Shown here piece by piece: positions 15,444 to 27,700 of a DNA stretch of 49,358 bases. Within the stretch, counting starts at the first letter, position 1. Every line of letters begins with the position of its first letter. Made by a program: the position numbers and the translations under genes. The stretch spans positions 1 through 49,358 of the forward strand of contig JABAQQ010000057.1 of NCBI GenBank assembly GCA_019187225.1, given 5' to 3'. A model generated the notes under the pieces. The model ran no database searches and had not been told where the DNA came from. It worked only from the letters and a program-made list of their open reading frames with translations. This DNA is from Saprospiraceae bacterium. Lineage in GTDB: Bacteria; Bacteroidota; Bacteroidia; Chitinophagales; Saprospiraceae.

Positions 15444-17534
15444 ATGGCGAAAAGACCTTTACCCGGTAAAGCACAACAACAACGTCCTCAACCCCGTCCG
15501 CAGGCCAAACCCCAGCCGAAACCCAAAACCGCCTCTCCCGCGCGCGAAAGCGGCGAGCCGGCGGGCTGGCTCACTTTCGCGCTTGTGGCGATGGCCATTA
15601 CGGCACTTTGTTACCTGCCTTCCCTTTCCAACGGCCTGGTGAACTGGGACGACGACCCGAACATCACGGAAAATCCGAACCTCCAGCGCATCAACGAGGA
15701 CGGGCTGGCTAAGGCCATTCCCGATATTTTCAGCATTGACAAAGGCGCCGTGATCGGCAACTACAACCCGCTGCCCATCCTGACTTTTGCCATAGAGAAA
15801 TCGCTGGCCGGCGGATTCGGCGACAAACACAATCGCCTCATTCACATCAACAATCTGCTGCTGCACCTGCTCACGGTATTTTTCGCCATGAAACTGCTGG
15901 CACGCATGGGCATCGGCAACTGGGGGGCGTTTGTCGGCGGGCTGCTGTTCGGCATACACCCGATGCGGGTGGAATCGGTGGCCTGGGCGACGGAACGCAA
16001 AGACGTGTTGTTCGCCGTGTTCTTTTTCGCCGCGCTGGTGTACTATGTGAAGTGGTTGAAACAGGGAGATAAAAATGAGAACCGCACCGGCACTTACATC
16101 ATCATGCTGATCCTGGCGACCCTGTCCTGTTTTTCCAAAGTGCAGGCCGTGACCTTGCCGCTTTCGATGCTGGTGCTGGACTACTGGTTCCGCCGCCCCA
16201 TTAATTTCAAACTGATCTGGGAAAAAACGCCGTTTTGGGCGCTCTCGCTGGCGTTCGGTCTGATCAACCTCTACACCCTCCGGCAACAAGGCTCCACGAC
16301 CGACGACATCACGGAGTTCAACCTGCTCCAGCGCCTGTGTATCGGCTCGTATTCCTTCGTCGTGTATCTCTACAAATTAGTGTTCCCCTATCCGATGTCG
16401 CCGCTGTACCCATACCCGAAACCTCTGCCGTGGGAGGTGTATGTGGCGCCGGTGTTTTTCCTCGCGTTCTGGTTCTTTATCTGGCGCATGTGGAAGCAGG
16501 GCAATGCAACTGCCGGAGAAGGCCGCGCCGACGACCGCCGCATCTGGGTGTTCGGCGCCTTGTTCATGTTCTTCAACGTGATGTTCCTTTTGCAGGTGCT
16601 GGGCGCTGGGCAGGGCTTGAAGGCCGATCGCTTTACCTACGTCCCTTATTTCGGTTTTTTTGCCGTCGCAGCCTGGTTTTTTGAAAAATACTACCGGCAG
16701 GAAAAAACAAAAAGCCTGGCCCAGATCGTCGCAGCCGTTTTTTTCCTCGCATCTGCCGTATGGACGGTCAAACAGATCGGTGTGTGGAAAAACGGCGAAA
16801 CCCTCTGGACGCACGTCATCAAATTTGAAGGGAAAACGAACTCGCTGCCTTACTGGAACCGCGGGCAATATTACCGAGAGATGGGCGACTACAACCGGGC
16901 CTTGCAGGATTACACCCAGGCCGTGACCATCAATCCCGAAAATCCCGAACTGTACAACAGCCGGGGAAAAACGTATTTCGATATGGCGATGTCGGGCAAA
17001 TTCAACAACCAGCAACAAGACCTCGTGCAAAAAGCCATCAAAGACTACTCCGATGCGCTGAAAAGACAGAATATCAAACCTAAATCGAAGGCGGAAATAC
17101 TCATCAACCGCGGCGCAGCGAACGGCTTTTTGCGCAATTTCCAGCAATCCATCCAGGACCTGAGCGAAGGACTGGCGATAGATCCCACCAATGAAAACGG
17201 CTATTTCAACCGCTCCATCGCGTACTACACCATGGGACAACTCGACAATGCGCTGGCCGACTACGACGAATACCTCAAATACAAACCGTACAACGCCGAT
17301 GTGTTGTACGAGAGCGGCATGATCCTGCGCTCCAAAGGGCAAAATCAGGAGGCCATTGAACGCCTGACGAGGTCAATACAACTCAAACCGAATTTTGGTT
17401 ATTCGTATCTCGAACGCGCCCGCGCTTACATGCAGGCGGGCAACCGCGCTGCGGCACAGCAGGATTACCAGCGCGCGCAGCAGATGGGGGCCAATAAGAC
17501 GGAATTTGATGCACGGTTGGAGGGAGGGCAATGA
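15444..17534 (+). CDS. TMTC-like polytopic membrane protein with C-terminal TPRs
   Basis: A 696-residue protein. Residues 1-40 are a Pro/Gln/Lys-rich cytoplasmic leader. About ten hydrophobic helices follow (WLTFALVAMAITALCYLPSL to about residue 450). The first loop has NWDDDPNITENPNL, resembling the acidic motif of GT-C glycosyltransferases, and HPMRVESVAWATERKDVLFAVFFF recalls the conserved block of TMTC/PMT-like proteins. From about 470 to 690 come TPR units (YYREMGDYNRALQDYTQAVTINPENPELYNSRG, AYYTMGQLDNALADYDEYLKYKP, YLERARAYMQAGNRAAAQQDYQRAQQMG). TMTC proteins O-mannosylate extracellular domains in animals; a protein glycosylation role here is inference. It is convergent with the gene at 17566. 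Confidence 0.78.
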   Translation: MAKRPLPGKAQQQRPQPRPQAKPQPKPKTASPARESGEPAGWLTFALVAMAITALCYLPSLSNGLVNWDDDPNITENPNLQRINEDGLAKAIPDIFSIDKGAVIGNYNPLPILTFAIEKSLAGGFGDKHNRLIHINNLLLHLLTVFFAMKLLARMGIGNWGAFVGGLLFGIHPMRVESVAWATERKDVLFAVFFFAALVYYVKWLKQGDKNENRTGTYIIMLILATLSCFSKVQAVTLPLSMLVLDYWFRRPINFKLIWEKTPFWALSLAFGLINLYTLRQQGSTTDDITEFNLLQRLCIGSYSFVVYLYKLVFPYPMSPLYPYPKPLPWEVYVAPVFFLAFWFFIWRMWKQGNATAGEGRADDRRIWVFGALFMFFNVMFLLQVLGAGQGLKADRFTYVPYFGFFAVAAWFFEKYYRQEKTKSLAQIVAAVFFLASAVWTVKQIGVWKNGETLWTHVIKFEGKTNSLPYWNRGQYYREMGDYNRALQDYTQAVTINPENPELYNSRGKTYFDMAMSGKFNNQQQDLVQKAIKDYSDALKRQNIKPKSKAEILINRGAANGFLRNFQQSIQDLSEGLAIDPTNENGYFNRSIAYYTMGQLDNALADYDEYLKYKPYNADVLYESGMILRSKGQNQEAIERLTRSIQLKPNFGYSYLERARAYMQAGNRAAAQQDYQRAQQMGANKTEFDARLEGGQ

Positions 17535-17565
17535 TTGACGGCAAATTATCAACCAGTGGATCGTT

Positions 17566-18723
17566 TTACTCCCCCAAACACTTCGCCGCCCGCACCAGCA
17601 CATCCACCCCCTGCACCTCATAATCTTCGTAGCCTGTGCTCCAGGCGACGCGGAGTTTGTCGAGTTCGGTTTTACGCAGTTTTTTCATCGCGGCAGCGTC
17701 GAGCGGATACTGGCCGCGGTAGGTAAAGAATTGGCCGGACTCGTCGCGCACACCATCGTCATTGCGCAGGTTGTACAAGGTAAAAGTGTCGCCGTCGAGG
17801 AATTTCAGGCTGACGATGCTGTTTTTCGCGAGGCTGCCAAAGGATTTGCGGGCATTGGCGTCGCGGAGGGTGAAAGTGAGGTGCAACTGTGTGTTGGCGC
17901 CGCTGCCCGACAAAGCCGCTTCGCATACGATGTGCGGCTGGTCGGGCGGCAGGATCTTTTTCATTACTTCATTGGTATACCGGAAGAGTTGTTCGCGCGC
18001 TGTCTCCCGGTAGATCTCGCCGGAGAATTCGTCGCGCGTGTTCACAGCGAGCGCACAGGGGCGTTTCGGGGGGGTGAGCATCACGTCGGCGGCGGGATCG
18101 TAAGGTTTGTATTTCGGGCTTGTCTTTTCCGGTTTTTTTTCTTTGGGCTTGCGTTTGTCGGAAACGGCGACAGAGTCTGTCGGGGTGTCGTTCACACCCT
18201 GATGGGCAAGTATTTCGGCAATGGGCTTTTCTGTTGGCGGATGGAGCAGTGCATCGAGTTCCTTCACTTGTTTCCAGGCTTTGCGGATGTTTTTGCGTTG
18301 ACCGGTGGAGTCCATATTAACCACTTTATCGGCAAACGTCAGCGTTTGGGTGGCCTGTTTTTGGTTTTTTTGCGCCGTTTTTTCTGCGCCTCGGGCTGCT
18401 TTCAAAATGCCGGCCAGCGAGTCGAGGGTCGCTTTGGGCGTGAGCGTGTCCTGCCGGGCTGTTTTCCAGTTTTGTTCGGTAGCTTCGCGGACGACGGCGG
18501 CAGTGAGCGCCTGCCGGGAGAGTTCGGCTTCGGATACCCTGGCAAAATCGGCTAAGCGGCCCGCCAGCGAAGCAAGTTCCCCGACGGAAAGGCTGTCGGG
18601 GTGGGGGAGGGAATCGGGCAGGACGGCGGCCGGCTCCTGGGCCGATGCGATGAAATAAAAACCGGCAAAAAAAACGGCAGCCAGACAACATCTGAGCCGG
18701 GAAAAACGGTAGTTCATAAGCAA
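17566..18723 (-). CDS. Secreted hypothetical protein with coiled-coil region
   Basis: 385 residues starting MLMNYRFSRLRCCLAAVFFA, with signal cleavage likely after IASAQ; ATG 18717 is an equally good start. Residues about 40-170 are helical and Ala/Gln/Lys-rich (ELASLAGRLADFARVSEAEL, RGAEKTAQKNQKQATQTLTF), then a Lys/Pro linker (KRKPKEKKPEKTSPKYKPYD). The C-terminal half is a compact domain with NTRDEFSGEIYRETAREQLFRYT, GANTQLHLTFTLRDANARKSFG and FLDGDTFTLYNLRNDDG. I do not recognise the family; the latter pattern is common in Bacteroidota secreted proteins. There is no sorting domain, so it is probably periplasmic. It is divergent from the peptidase gene at 18886. Confidence 0.7.
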   Translation of the reverse strand: MLMNYRFSRLRCCLAAVFFAGFYFIASAQEPAAVLPDSLPHPDSLSVGELASLAGRLADFARVSEAELSRQALTAAVVREATEQNWKTARQDTLTPKATLDSLAGILKAARGAEKTAQKNQKQATQTLTFADKVVNMDSTGQRKNIRKAWKQVKELDALLHPPTEKPIAEILAHQGVNDTPTDSVAVSDKRKPKEKKPEKTSPKYKPYDPAADVMLTPPKRPCALAVNTRDEFSGEIYRETAREQLFRYTNEVMKKILPPDQPHIVCEAALSGSGANTQLHLTFTLRDANARKSFGSLAKNSIVSLKFLDGDTFTLYNLRNDDGVRDESGQFFTYRGQYPLDAAAMKKLRKTELDKLRVAWSTGYEDYEVQGVDVLVRAAKCLGE

Positions 18724-18885
18724 AACGAGTATTCAGAGCGGATTGTGGGATGGAAAAGCGGGGCAAGTCCTACTTTCGCGGCGAAAATAAGGGGGATTGG
18801 CGTCATTGAAGTCATTCCGGTCATTTCGCCATTACATTCTTTCGATCATTCAAATTGCACTTAGTCATTCAACAGTCGTTCGCAG

Positions 18886-21048
18886 ATGAAACCTTTTTCC
18901 ATTTTTTGTTACCTATTTTCTCTCGTTGTACTCCTAAACGCCTGCAATTCAGGCAACAAACAGACAGCTTCCCAAACGATGGAATTCAAGAAGATCCCTG
19001 TCACCTATCCGTCCACCAGGAAAGACACAACTGTTGCGGACGATTACTTTAGCACAATCATTAAAGACCCATACCGCTGGCTCGAAGACGATCAAAGCGC
19101 TGAGACGAAAGATTGGGTGCAAAAACAAAACATCGTCACATTCGGCTATCTGAGCCAGATTCCTTACCGCGAAAAGATCCGCAAACGGCTGGAGCAAATA
19201 TGGAATTATGAAAAGTTCGGAACCCCTTTCAAGGAAGGCGGCAAATACTATTTTTTCAAAAACGACGGCCTGCAAAACCAGAGCGTCCTGTATGTGCAGG
19301 ACCGGCTCGACAGCGAACCGAAAATGGTGCTCGACCCGAACACCTTTAGCCCCGACGGCACCACTTCGCTGGGTGAACTCGACTTCTCCAAAGACGGGCG
19401 CTATCTTGCCTACAGCATCTCGAAAGGGGGCTCCGACTGGCGTACGATTTTTGTCAAAGACCTGCAAACCAACCAGTTGTTGCCCGATCAGATCGAATGG
19501 GTGAAATTCTCCGGCATCGCCTGGCAGGACGACGGTTTTTATTACACCCGCTTCCCCGAACCGGCAGAAGGCGCAGCCTTGACGGCGGCGAACAAATTCG
19601 GCGCCGTTCACTTTCACAAACTCGGCACTTCGCAAAGCGCGGACAAACTGGTCTACAACGACAAGGCTCACCCCGACCGTTCGTTCGGCGCGGCCACGAC
19701 CGACGACGAGCATTTCCTGTGCATCTCCGGCTGGGAAAGCACCAGCGGCAATGCGTTGTGGTTCAAGGACCTGACGAAGGAAAAATCTGTATTCGTACCG
19801 GTGGCGGCGACTTTTGAGCACGATTACGCCGTCATCGAGAACCTCGGCGAAAAACTACTCGTGTTGACGAACAACAATGCCCCCAACCAGCGCCTGATCC
19901 TCGTCAATACTGCTCAACCGAAACCCGAACACTGGGAAACGCTCATTCCCGAAGACACTGCGGACGTACTTCAAAGCGCGGCAGTCTGCGGCGGAAAGAT
20001 CGTATGCTCCTACCTGCACCATGCCTCGAGTTCGCTGCGGGTGTTCGATCTGCAGGGGAAATTCCTGAAAGAAGTCGGGTTGCCCGAGCTCGGATCGGTG
20101 ACCGGTGTGAGCGGCAAAAAGGATGAACAGCAGGCGTTTTTTAGTTTCAACTCCTTCCTGCGCCCGGCGACGATCTATTCGCTCGACATGAACTCGCTGG
20201 AGATCAGGGTGTTCAAAGCGCCGAAACTCGATTTTAATCCCGACGCCTTCATGACCGAACAGGTTTGGTATGCGAGTAAAGACGGCACAAAGGTGCCGAT
20301 GTTCATCACCCGCAAGAAAAACATCGCTTTCGATGGTACGAACCCAACGCTGCTGTATGGCTACGGCGGGTTCAACATCTCTGTCACACCTGCCTTCAAT
20401 CCTTCACGGGCTGCATTGCTGGAGAACAACGGCATTTACGCAGTGGCCAACATCCGCGGAGGCGGCGAATTCGGGGAAAAATGGCACGATGCGGGCACAA
20501 AGTGCAAAAAGCAGAATGTGTTCGACGACTTCATTGCGGCAGCCGAGTTTTTAATTGAGAAAAAGTACACTGCCCGCGAGCGACTCGCCATCATGGGCGG
20601 TTCCAACGGCGGCCTCCTGGTGGGTGCCTGCATGACCCAGCGCCCCGACCTGTTCGGCGTTTGTTTCCCGGCGGTGGGCGTACTGGACATGCTGCGTTAT
20701 CACAAATTCACCATCGGTTATGCCTGGGCGACGGACTACGGCCGCAGCGACAACAAAGACGAATTCCCTTGCCTCATCAAATATTCTCCGCTGCACAAGG
20801 TCGAAAAAAAGGCGTACCCGGCCACCATGATCACTACTGCCGACCACGATGACCGGGTGGTGCCGGCGCATTCGTTCAAGTACGCAGCCACCTTGCAGGA
20901 GCATCAGCAGGGCGACAATCCTACCCTCATCCGCATCGAGACAAGCGCCGGACACGGGGCCGGCAAACCGACCAGCAAATTGCTCGACGAAGCGGCGGAT
21001 ATCCTTTCCTTCATGCTCTGGAATATGAAAATGCAGGTGATTTATTGA
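18886..21048 (+). CDS. Prolyl oligopeptidase family (S9A) lipoprotein
   Basis: 720 residues. MKPFSIFCYLFSLVVLLNAC is a lipoprotein signal with an LNAC lipobox (Cys20). DPYRWLEDDQSAETKDWVQKQN is the classic S9A N-terminus, followed by a seven-bladed propeller and the alpha/beta-hydrolase domain with the nucleophile in GGSNGG (Ser573), Asp655 in DHDDRVVP and His690 in SAGHGAG. The spacing agrees with the family, so all three catalytic residues are present. It cleaves short proline-containing peptides, here probably in the periplasm, complementing the M14 carboxypeptidase at 7030. The 5' region 18780-18880 is made of GTCATT-like direct repeats ending just before the start. Confidence 0.93.
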   Translation: MKPFSIFCYLFSLVVLLNACNSGNKQTASQTMEFKKIPVTYPSTRKDTTVADDYFSTIIKDPYRWLEDDQSAETKDWVQKQNIVTFGYLSQIPYREKIRKRLEQIWNYEKFGTPFKEGGKYYFFKNDGLQNQSVLYVQDRLDSEPKMVLDPNTFSPDGTTSLGELDFSKDGRYLAYSISKGGSDWRTIFVKDLQTNQLLPDQIEWVKFSGIAWQDDGFYYTRFPEPAEGAALTAANKFGAVHFHKLGTSQSADKLVYNDKAHPDRSFGAATTDDEHFLCISGWESTSGNALWFKDLTKEKSVFVPVAATFEHDYAVIENLGEKLLVLTNNNAPNQRLILVNTAQPKPEHWETLIPEDTADVLQSAAVCGGKIVCSYLHHASSSLRVFDLQGKFLKEVGLPELGSVTGVSGKKDEQQAFFSFNSFLRPATIYSLDMNSLEIRVFKAPKLDFNPDAFMTEQVWYASKDGTKVPMFITRKKNIAFDGTNPTLLYGYGGFNISVTPAFNPSRAALLENNGIYAVANIRGGGEFGEKWHDAGTKCKKQNVFDDFIAAAEFLIEKKYTARERLAIMGGSNGGLLVGACMTQRPDLFGVCFPAVGVLDMLRYHKFTIGYAWATDYGRSDNKDEFPCLIKYSPLHKVEKKAYPATMITTADHDDRVVPAHSFKYAATLQEHQQGDNPTLIRIETSAGHGAGKPTSKLLDEAADILSFMLWNMKMQVIY

Positions 21049-21709
21049 GGTTGCAGGGTTTGAAAGTTTGAGGGTTTGAGGGTTTGAAGGTTTAAGGGTT
21101 GCGCTAACTCTGAAACTTTCAAACCCTCAAACTTTTTAACCTCCAAACCTTGTTTCCAATCATTGCGAAAAAAAGCTCTTTAAATTCATTTATCATGGTA
21201 AAAGCGTTGATAATGAGAGAGATGGAAGCGAAGGGCAAAACATATTATTACAACTCCCCTAACTTTGGTACGGTTTTTGGCTTTTTCCAACGGATTGTGC
21301 AAGATAGGCGACAAATGAAGCGATAGATACGGACAAAATGCAATGCAGAAAAACCCTTGAAAATGCACAGGGCATTGATTGATAATTACTTGTGAGAAAA
21401 CAGTCAGAACCGCCCCTAAAATCAGAACTTCTCCGATTGTGTGATATCGCTGTAACATTGCGCCCGGTTTTTTCAATCTGAGTCCGCTTTTGCGGGCAGG
21501 CAAATCTTTAATCCCGCCGCCTTTACGGTTAGTTTCTCGTGTAAAAGTGTTTTTCAGCACGGCTGATGTGTTCCATTTTTTACGCGACTTTATCTGACTT
21601 GTAAACAGCATTCTTTCATTCCAAACCGATCGCCTGCATGAAGAAACCAATACCTTTCTTCAGACCTCTCTCCTCACTTACCTTTTTCCCATTATCAAAC
21701 TTGTTGACC
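21049..21709 (+). other. Intergenic region before the giant surface protein gene
   Basis: 660 bases. The first 100 hold the hairpin at 21057-21149. The remainder (21150-21709) contains no gene I support; a minus-strand frame at 21186-21650 has no recognisable content. An in-frame ATG at 21638 could extend the next gene by 24 residues, but the signal peptide argues for 21710. It probably contains the promoter and leader of the giant gene. Confidence 0.55.
21057..21149 (+). repeat. Low-complexity hairpin after the oligopeptidase gene
   Basis: GGTTTGA/AGTTTGA words on the left and TCAAACCCTCAAACT-like words on the right. AGTTTGAGGGTTTGA (21065-21079) and its exact complement (21119-21133) form a 15-bp stem, followed by TTTTTAACC. 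It may end the peptidase transcript. Confidence 0.75.
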
Positions 21710-24700
21710 ATGAACAACTCGACAACTCCTCGCCGTTGGGCGATGGCAGTGGCGACCTTCGTTTGCCTGCTCGCAGGACAAAGTGCCTATGGCCAGTGCG
21801 GCGATTTCGTCACGGAACCCGCCCCGGGCATCGTAAACATTACGCTCAACCTCACTGCCATGAACGGCACAACGGTTGACCTGAACAGTACGGTGATGCT
21901 TGCCTACGGGTTTGCCATTGACCCCGCCTGTTCCTATGAAATTTCGCCGGTCTCGGACTTTTCTTCCGGCGTCGTCACTTTGCCCTATACTTTTGACTGC
22001 TCCGACATTGGTGCAGCTCAGACGTGGTATGTGCGCGTGAACGGTCCTGCCGGTCCCAGCACCCTCAATGGCAATTTCCGCCAACTGAACATTACGATCA
22101 ACGACAACATCCTTCCCTTGATTGGGGATACCGGCAATCCGCCGCCGTTCAGCAATGACCCCGGATTTTGCTCCTATTCCGGCGGAGTACCGGGCGCAGC
22201 CATGACCCTGATTGCCTGGCCCGGCGTCCCCGGTGCAGGCCAATATACCGATAACTGTAACGCCAATCTCTTTTATACCCTCACCGGCGCTACTACCGGT
22301 AGCGGTGGAGGCGATGTAAGCGGCCTGACGTTCAACGTGGGTGTTACCACGGTGACCTATACCGTAACCGACAACGATGGCAACTCGGCCAGCGACCAGT
22401 TTTCAATCACCGTCGTGGATACGGAACCACCCGTAGCGAATTGCGGCATCACTCCCAGTTACTTTTTCAATACATCCGACGACGTTCCGGGCGACTGTGC
22501 GACCCAATTGATCATGACTTTCGGCGCCAGCGACAACTGCCCCGGTGTGACGGGCAGCTGGGCGGTCACAGGAGCTACTACAGCCTCCGGCAGCGGAACT
22601 TCTGGCAGTGCATTTTTCAATTTGGGACTCTCGCTGGTAACTTTCACGGCGATGGATGCTGCCGGAACTACCTCGACCTGCACCTTCGACGTGACGATCA
22701 CCGACAATGAAGTTCCCGCTATCACCTGTCCGGCCAACGCGACCAAAAATACGGATCCCGGCGTTTGCACCTATACGACAGTTGGCAGCGAATTCGACGC
22801 CACTGGCATGAGCGACAACTGCTCCATCACGTTCTCCGGCACGAATCCGATGAACTCCGTTGACGGTACGAATACTTTGAGTGGCGAGGCATTTTCTTTG
22901 GGCAATACCGTCGTTACCTGGGAGGTTGCCGACGACAACGGCAATACGAATACCTGTAGCTTTACGGTAACTGTGGTGGACAACCAGAATCCCATCGTTA
23001 CGCATACTTTTCCTCTTTCTTACAACGTCAACGTAACGCCCGGCGATTGCTCGGCGACCGTGACGATCGAGCGTCCGAACATCGGCTTGCTCTGCCTGAT
23101 ACCGATCTTCGACAACTACACGGTGACCGACAATTGCTCCATCACCAATTTCGCGCCGGTAGAAGGCCCGGCTGTGGTGAACGGCACGACTGATCCGAAT
23201 TTCCTGAATGCCGTGCAGGCGCTCGATGTCTGCGACCCGACGACCAAATTTGTGGCCATCCAGTTCCCCGTCGGCACCACCACCATTCCCTACACCTGGT
23301 GCGACGATAACGGCAATTGCACGACCATTACCCTTACGATCGTTGTGAACGAACCGGAAGCGCCGACGGCCTTGTGCAAACCCGCCGGTACGGTAGTGCT
23401 TTCGCTCGATGCCAACGGCCAGGCGACGCTGCTCGCTTCGCAGGTGGACAACGGCTCCAGCGACAACTGCGGCGCCGTAGTGCTGTCCGTTGCGCCCAAT
23501 ACATTCACTTGCGCCAACGTGGGCAACAACCCCGTGACTCTGACGGTGGACGACTTTTCGCCGCTTTCTCCTTCGAGTACCTGCAATACCTCGATCACCG
23601 TCGTGGATGTGCAACCGCCTGTGGTGAATTGCCCGACCAACATCGTCATTTCAGCCGGCGCCAACTGTGAAACCAACGCCTCGGCCATCACCGGTCTGGC
23701 GATGACCATGCAACCCAACGGCAGCGCTTTGAGCGGCCCCGGTCAATACCAGGACAACTGCGGCGTTACCATGATCAATTACCTGCTGACCGGTGCAAAC
23801 TTTACCGGTCCCGCTTCCGGCGCATATCCGATCCCGAATACGGTCAATTTCAAAAAAGGCTTGACGCCGGTCACCTATACATTCAAAGATGCGGCAGGGA
23901 ACTCTTCCGCCTGCAGTTTCAATGTAAACGTGGACGACTTGCTGGCGCCCACGACAGCCAACTGCCCGTCTCCGGCTCCGGTCAATGCCAACTTAGGTGG
24001 CTGCCTTGCTGCGGTGACGTGGACGCCTCCCACATTTACCGATAATTGCCCCGGCTCCGTCAATGTTACCTCGACGCACAACCCCGGTACCTTCTTCTAT
24101 TTCGGCACTACTCAAGTGACCTACACAGCAGTAGATGCCGCAGGCAACGTCGGCACCTGCACCTTCAATATTGTGGTGAACGACATCCAGGCGCCGGTCG
24201 CCAACTGCAAAAACATCACAGTCGCCCTGAATGCGGGCGGTACGGTGACGGTGAATCCCAACCAGGTAGACAACAACAGTACGGACAACTGCTTTTTCAA
24301 TTATACCAGCGCTCCTGCCACATACACTTGTGTCAATATGGGGCCCAACACGTATACGCTGGTCATCACGGATGGCGGCGGACTGACTTCCACCTGCAAC
24401 GCGACCGTGACCGTAACAGACAACCTGGCGCCGGTCATCACTAATTGCGGCGCCTTTACGCCATCGCAGGTGAACCTGGATGCCAACTGTTCCGGCACTT
24501 TGAACGCCGCAGTATATGCCGGTAATTTCATCATTACGGACAATACGCTCAACTCCACCCCTTCCTGCGCGCTTACTTTCGAAGTAGACGTAGATGGCAG
24601 CGGTTTTACGCCTTCTTATACGTGGAATTGCGCGGATGTGGGTACCAACGTGGTCACTTTCCGCGTGAAAGACGTGTTCGGCAACAGCGCCGTTTGTACC

Positions 24701-27700
24701 AAAACGATCATCGTGAACGATGTGACGGCGCCGATCATCAACAATGCCAACAGCATTGCGCCGCCTTCCATTACCATTGAATGCGACGACTACGACCCGC
24801 TGGATTTTACCACCCTGGGTCAAATAACGCTGGCTGACGTGACAGATGCCTGCGACGATGCCTGCAGCGATGTCATTGATATATCTTACAGCGACGGATT
24901 TTCGTTCGGTCCTTGCGACAATGAATACTTCATCACGCGTACGTGGACGGTGGAAGACCAGGCAGGCAACCAGACATTCCACGTTCAGCTTTTCACCATC
25001 GTGGATACCGAAGCGCCCACCTTCAGCGGGGTACAAACGCTTGTCAATTTGCAGGCCAACAACCAGAACGAAGTGCCTCCCTGTGCAATCCCGCATACGG
25101 TGGAATTGTTCCCTTTCAACGTGAGCGACAATTGCACCAGCAATTTTAATGACTTTACGATTGGTTATGTGGTCAACTTCCCGGTAGGTTCCATCAGCGG
25201 CTCCGGCGCAACGGTGACGACCAATTTCCCCATCGGTACTTCGACCGTTACCTTTACAGTTACCGATCCCTGCGGCAATGCTAATCAGATTGCGATTTCT
25301 GTGGTAGTGGATGATGTAGATGGCCCGGTGATCAACGAACCGTTCGGCTTTTTCTTCGGCAATACCCAGACAGTATGTGATAGTGTATTCACTATTTTGA
25401 ACGCCACCGGCAACTGTGGCAACAACTTCACCTGGTACCGTCCTTACGACCTGGGGCTCGACTTCCTCGATTGTTCCACCCACACGGTGACGGAAACCAT
25501 CAGCGATCCCACCGTGCAAAGTGCGATCAATGCTTCTTCGCCATTCGACTACACCAATCCGCCGTTTTTCAGCATCCACCCGACCACTTTTTTCCCTGTT
25601 GGAGAGACGGTAATCACCTATTTGGCGACTGATGTAGTGGGCAATACAACGACCTGTGCCTTTACCGTTAAAGTTTTGGATACGCAGGCGCCCGATGTCA
25701 CCTGCCCGCCCAGCCAAAATCTTTCGATTGCCTCCGGGTGCGTTGGCGTGACAACTGTGCCTAATTACCTGAACGGTGTGCAGGTGACCGATAACTGCCC
25801 GAACAATGTGTCGCTGACCCAATCACCGGCAGCCGGCACTTTGCTGTCGGATATCGTTAACCCGGTTCAGGCCGGCGAAACGTTTACCGTAAAAATTAAA
25901 GCAACCGACAACGAAGCCAACAGTCTGTCCGATTCCTGCACCTTCACCGTCACCCTGTTCGATGGAACGGCGCCGGTGCCGGATGTCCCGATCCTGCCGG
26001 TTATTACCAGTTTTTGCGGAAAAGATACCGTAGAAGCACCCTCCGCTACGGATTGCGACGGCAGTATGTTCGTTACCATTTACGGTACGCCTTCCGTACC
26101 GGTGATGGGAATTCTGCCGCCGTTCCTACCGGGTGGCCCGCCGCGCTATATTCTGAATGCAGGCAACTATGCCATCACATGGTCTTATACCGACCCGCAG
26201 AATAATACGACAACGCAATTGCAAAGCGTACAGATTTTTGTGGATGTATTTCCGCCGACAGCCAACTGCAAGCCTCCGTTCTCGGTGAACCTGAGTGCTG
26301 CCGGTGATTACGCGCTTTCGATTTCAGAAGTGGACAATGGCAGTTTTGACCAACACGGCTGCGGTCCGGTTACATTGAGCCTCAACCCCGCCGTTTTGAC
26401 ATGCAGCAACCTCAATACACCGGCCAATGTCTCTCTGATCGTCAAAGACATCAACAACAATGTAGCCCAATGTGTCACTTCGGTAACCGTCAATGACGTT
26501 ACCGCCCCGGTGATGTCGCCCATCCCGGCGAACGATACGCTGGAGGCCTGCGACCTCATTCCTGCGCCTGCCAACATCACTGCAAGCGACGTTTGCGACG
26601 CCAATGTGGACATCACCTACAAGCAGGACACGATCACATTCGTAAATGCTTACAGATACACCATCCGCCGCACCTGGAAAGCGACCGACGATTCCGGCAA
26701 TTCCTCTACCGGCACTCAGATCATTACGGTTCTGGACACCAAAGCTCCCGTATTTGCGGCAGCGACGCCTGATACCATCGTGGTGGTGACCGATTTGAAC
26801 AATATGGATTGCAAAGACACGGTGGCCATCAACGTCGCGCCATTGGTGGACGACTGCGATTCGACCACCCTGACGATCACCAACAGCAGAACCGGGCAAG
26901 GAGCGAATTACAGCGAAATACTGCCCACGGGTACGTACTCGCTCATTTTCACAGCTAAAGACGGCAACAACAACTCCTCGACACACTCGATCGTGCTCAT
27001 CATCAGGGACGGTACCAATCCGATCGCGGCCTGTATCAACGGTGTGAGCGTATCGCTGCAATCCTCCGGAACTGTGACCGTCACCTCGGCGAACATCAAT
27101 GCCAACAGCAGCGACAATTGTACGCCGCAGAATCTGTTAGACCTGAAGATCCAGCGCCTCGATCCGCTTGGCGCCATCACTACCAGCATCATTTTTGATT
27201 GCGACGACGCCGACGGCGTCACGCAACATCCGGTGAAACTGTACGTGAAAGATCAGGCTGGCAACGAATCTACCTGTGAGACTTACATTGTCGTTCAGGA
27301 CAACGTCTTCCCGGTCATCACTTCCTGTCCGCCGAACAAAACGCTTCAGTGCACCGCCGATTTTTCACCGGCGGCAAACGGCACCGCAGTGGCGACGGAC
27401 AACTGCACGGTGGCTTCCATCACATTTGCCGACTCGACGGTGACAGATACGAATGGCGTTTACTGCAACTTCGTCTACCGTGTCTGGCAGGTACTCGACC
27501 AGGCCAATAACCTGACAACCTGCGTCCAAATCCTGAACGTACAGGATACGGTAGCGCCGGTGTTGAGTTCTTACGCTCCCGATGATACGGTGAGCTGCTC
27601 ACAGGGGCTTCCTTCACCTGCATTGGTGACGGCAACGGACAATTGCACGCCCAATGTGGTGGTTACTTTACAACAAGACACGATTGACATCGCGCAAGGC

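Noticed and set aside
21186-21650. 154-codon minus-strand frame in the gap before the giant gene
   Set aside because: No motifs, awkward start near the plus-strand leader, and a sequence that looks like random translation.
23993-25822. 609-codon minus-strand open frame antisense to the HYR protein
   Set aside because: The plus-strand frame has a signal peptide, HYR modules and a T9SS domain. The antisense frame is Arg/His/Val-rich low-complexity sequence without domains, as expected from GC-biased codons. The same holds for 22403-23614 and 27668-28750.
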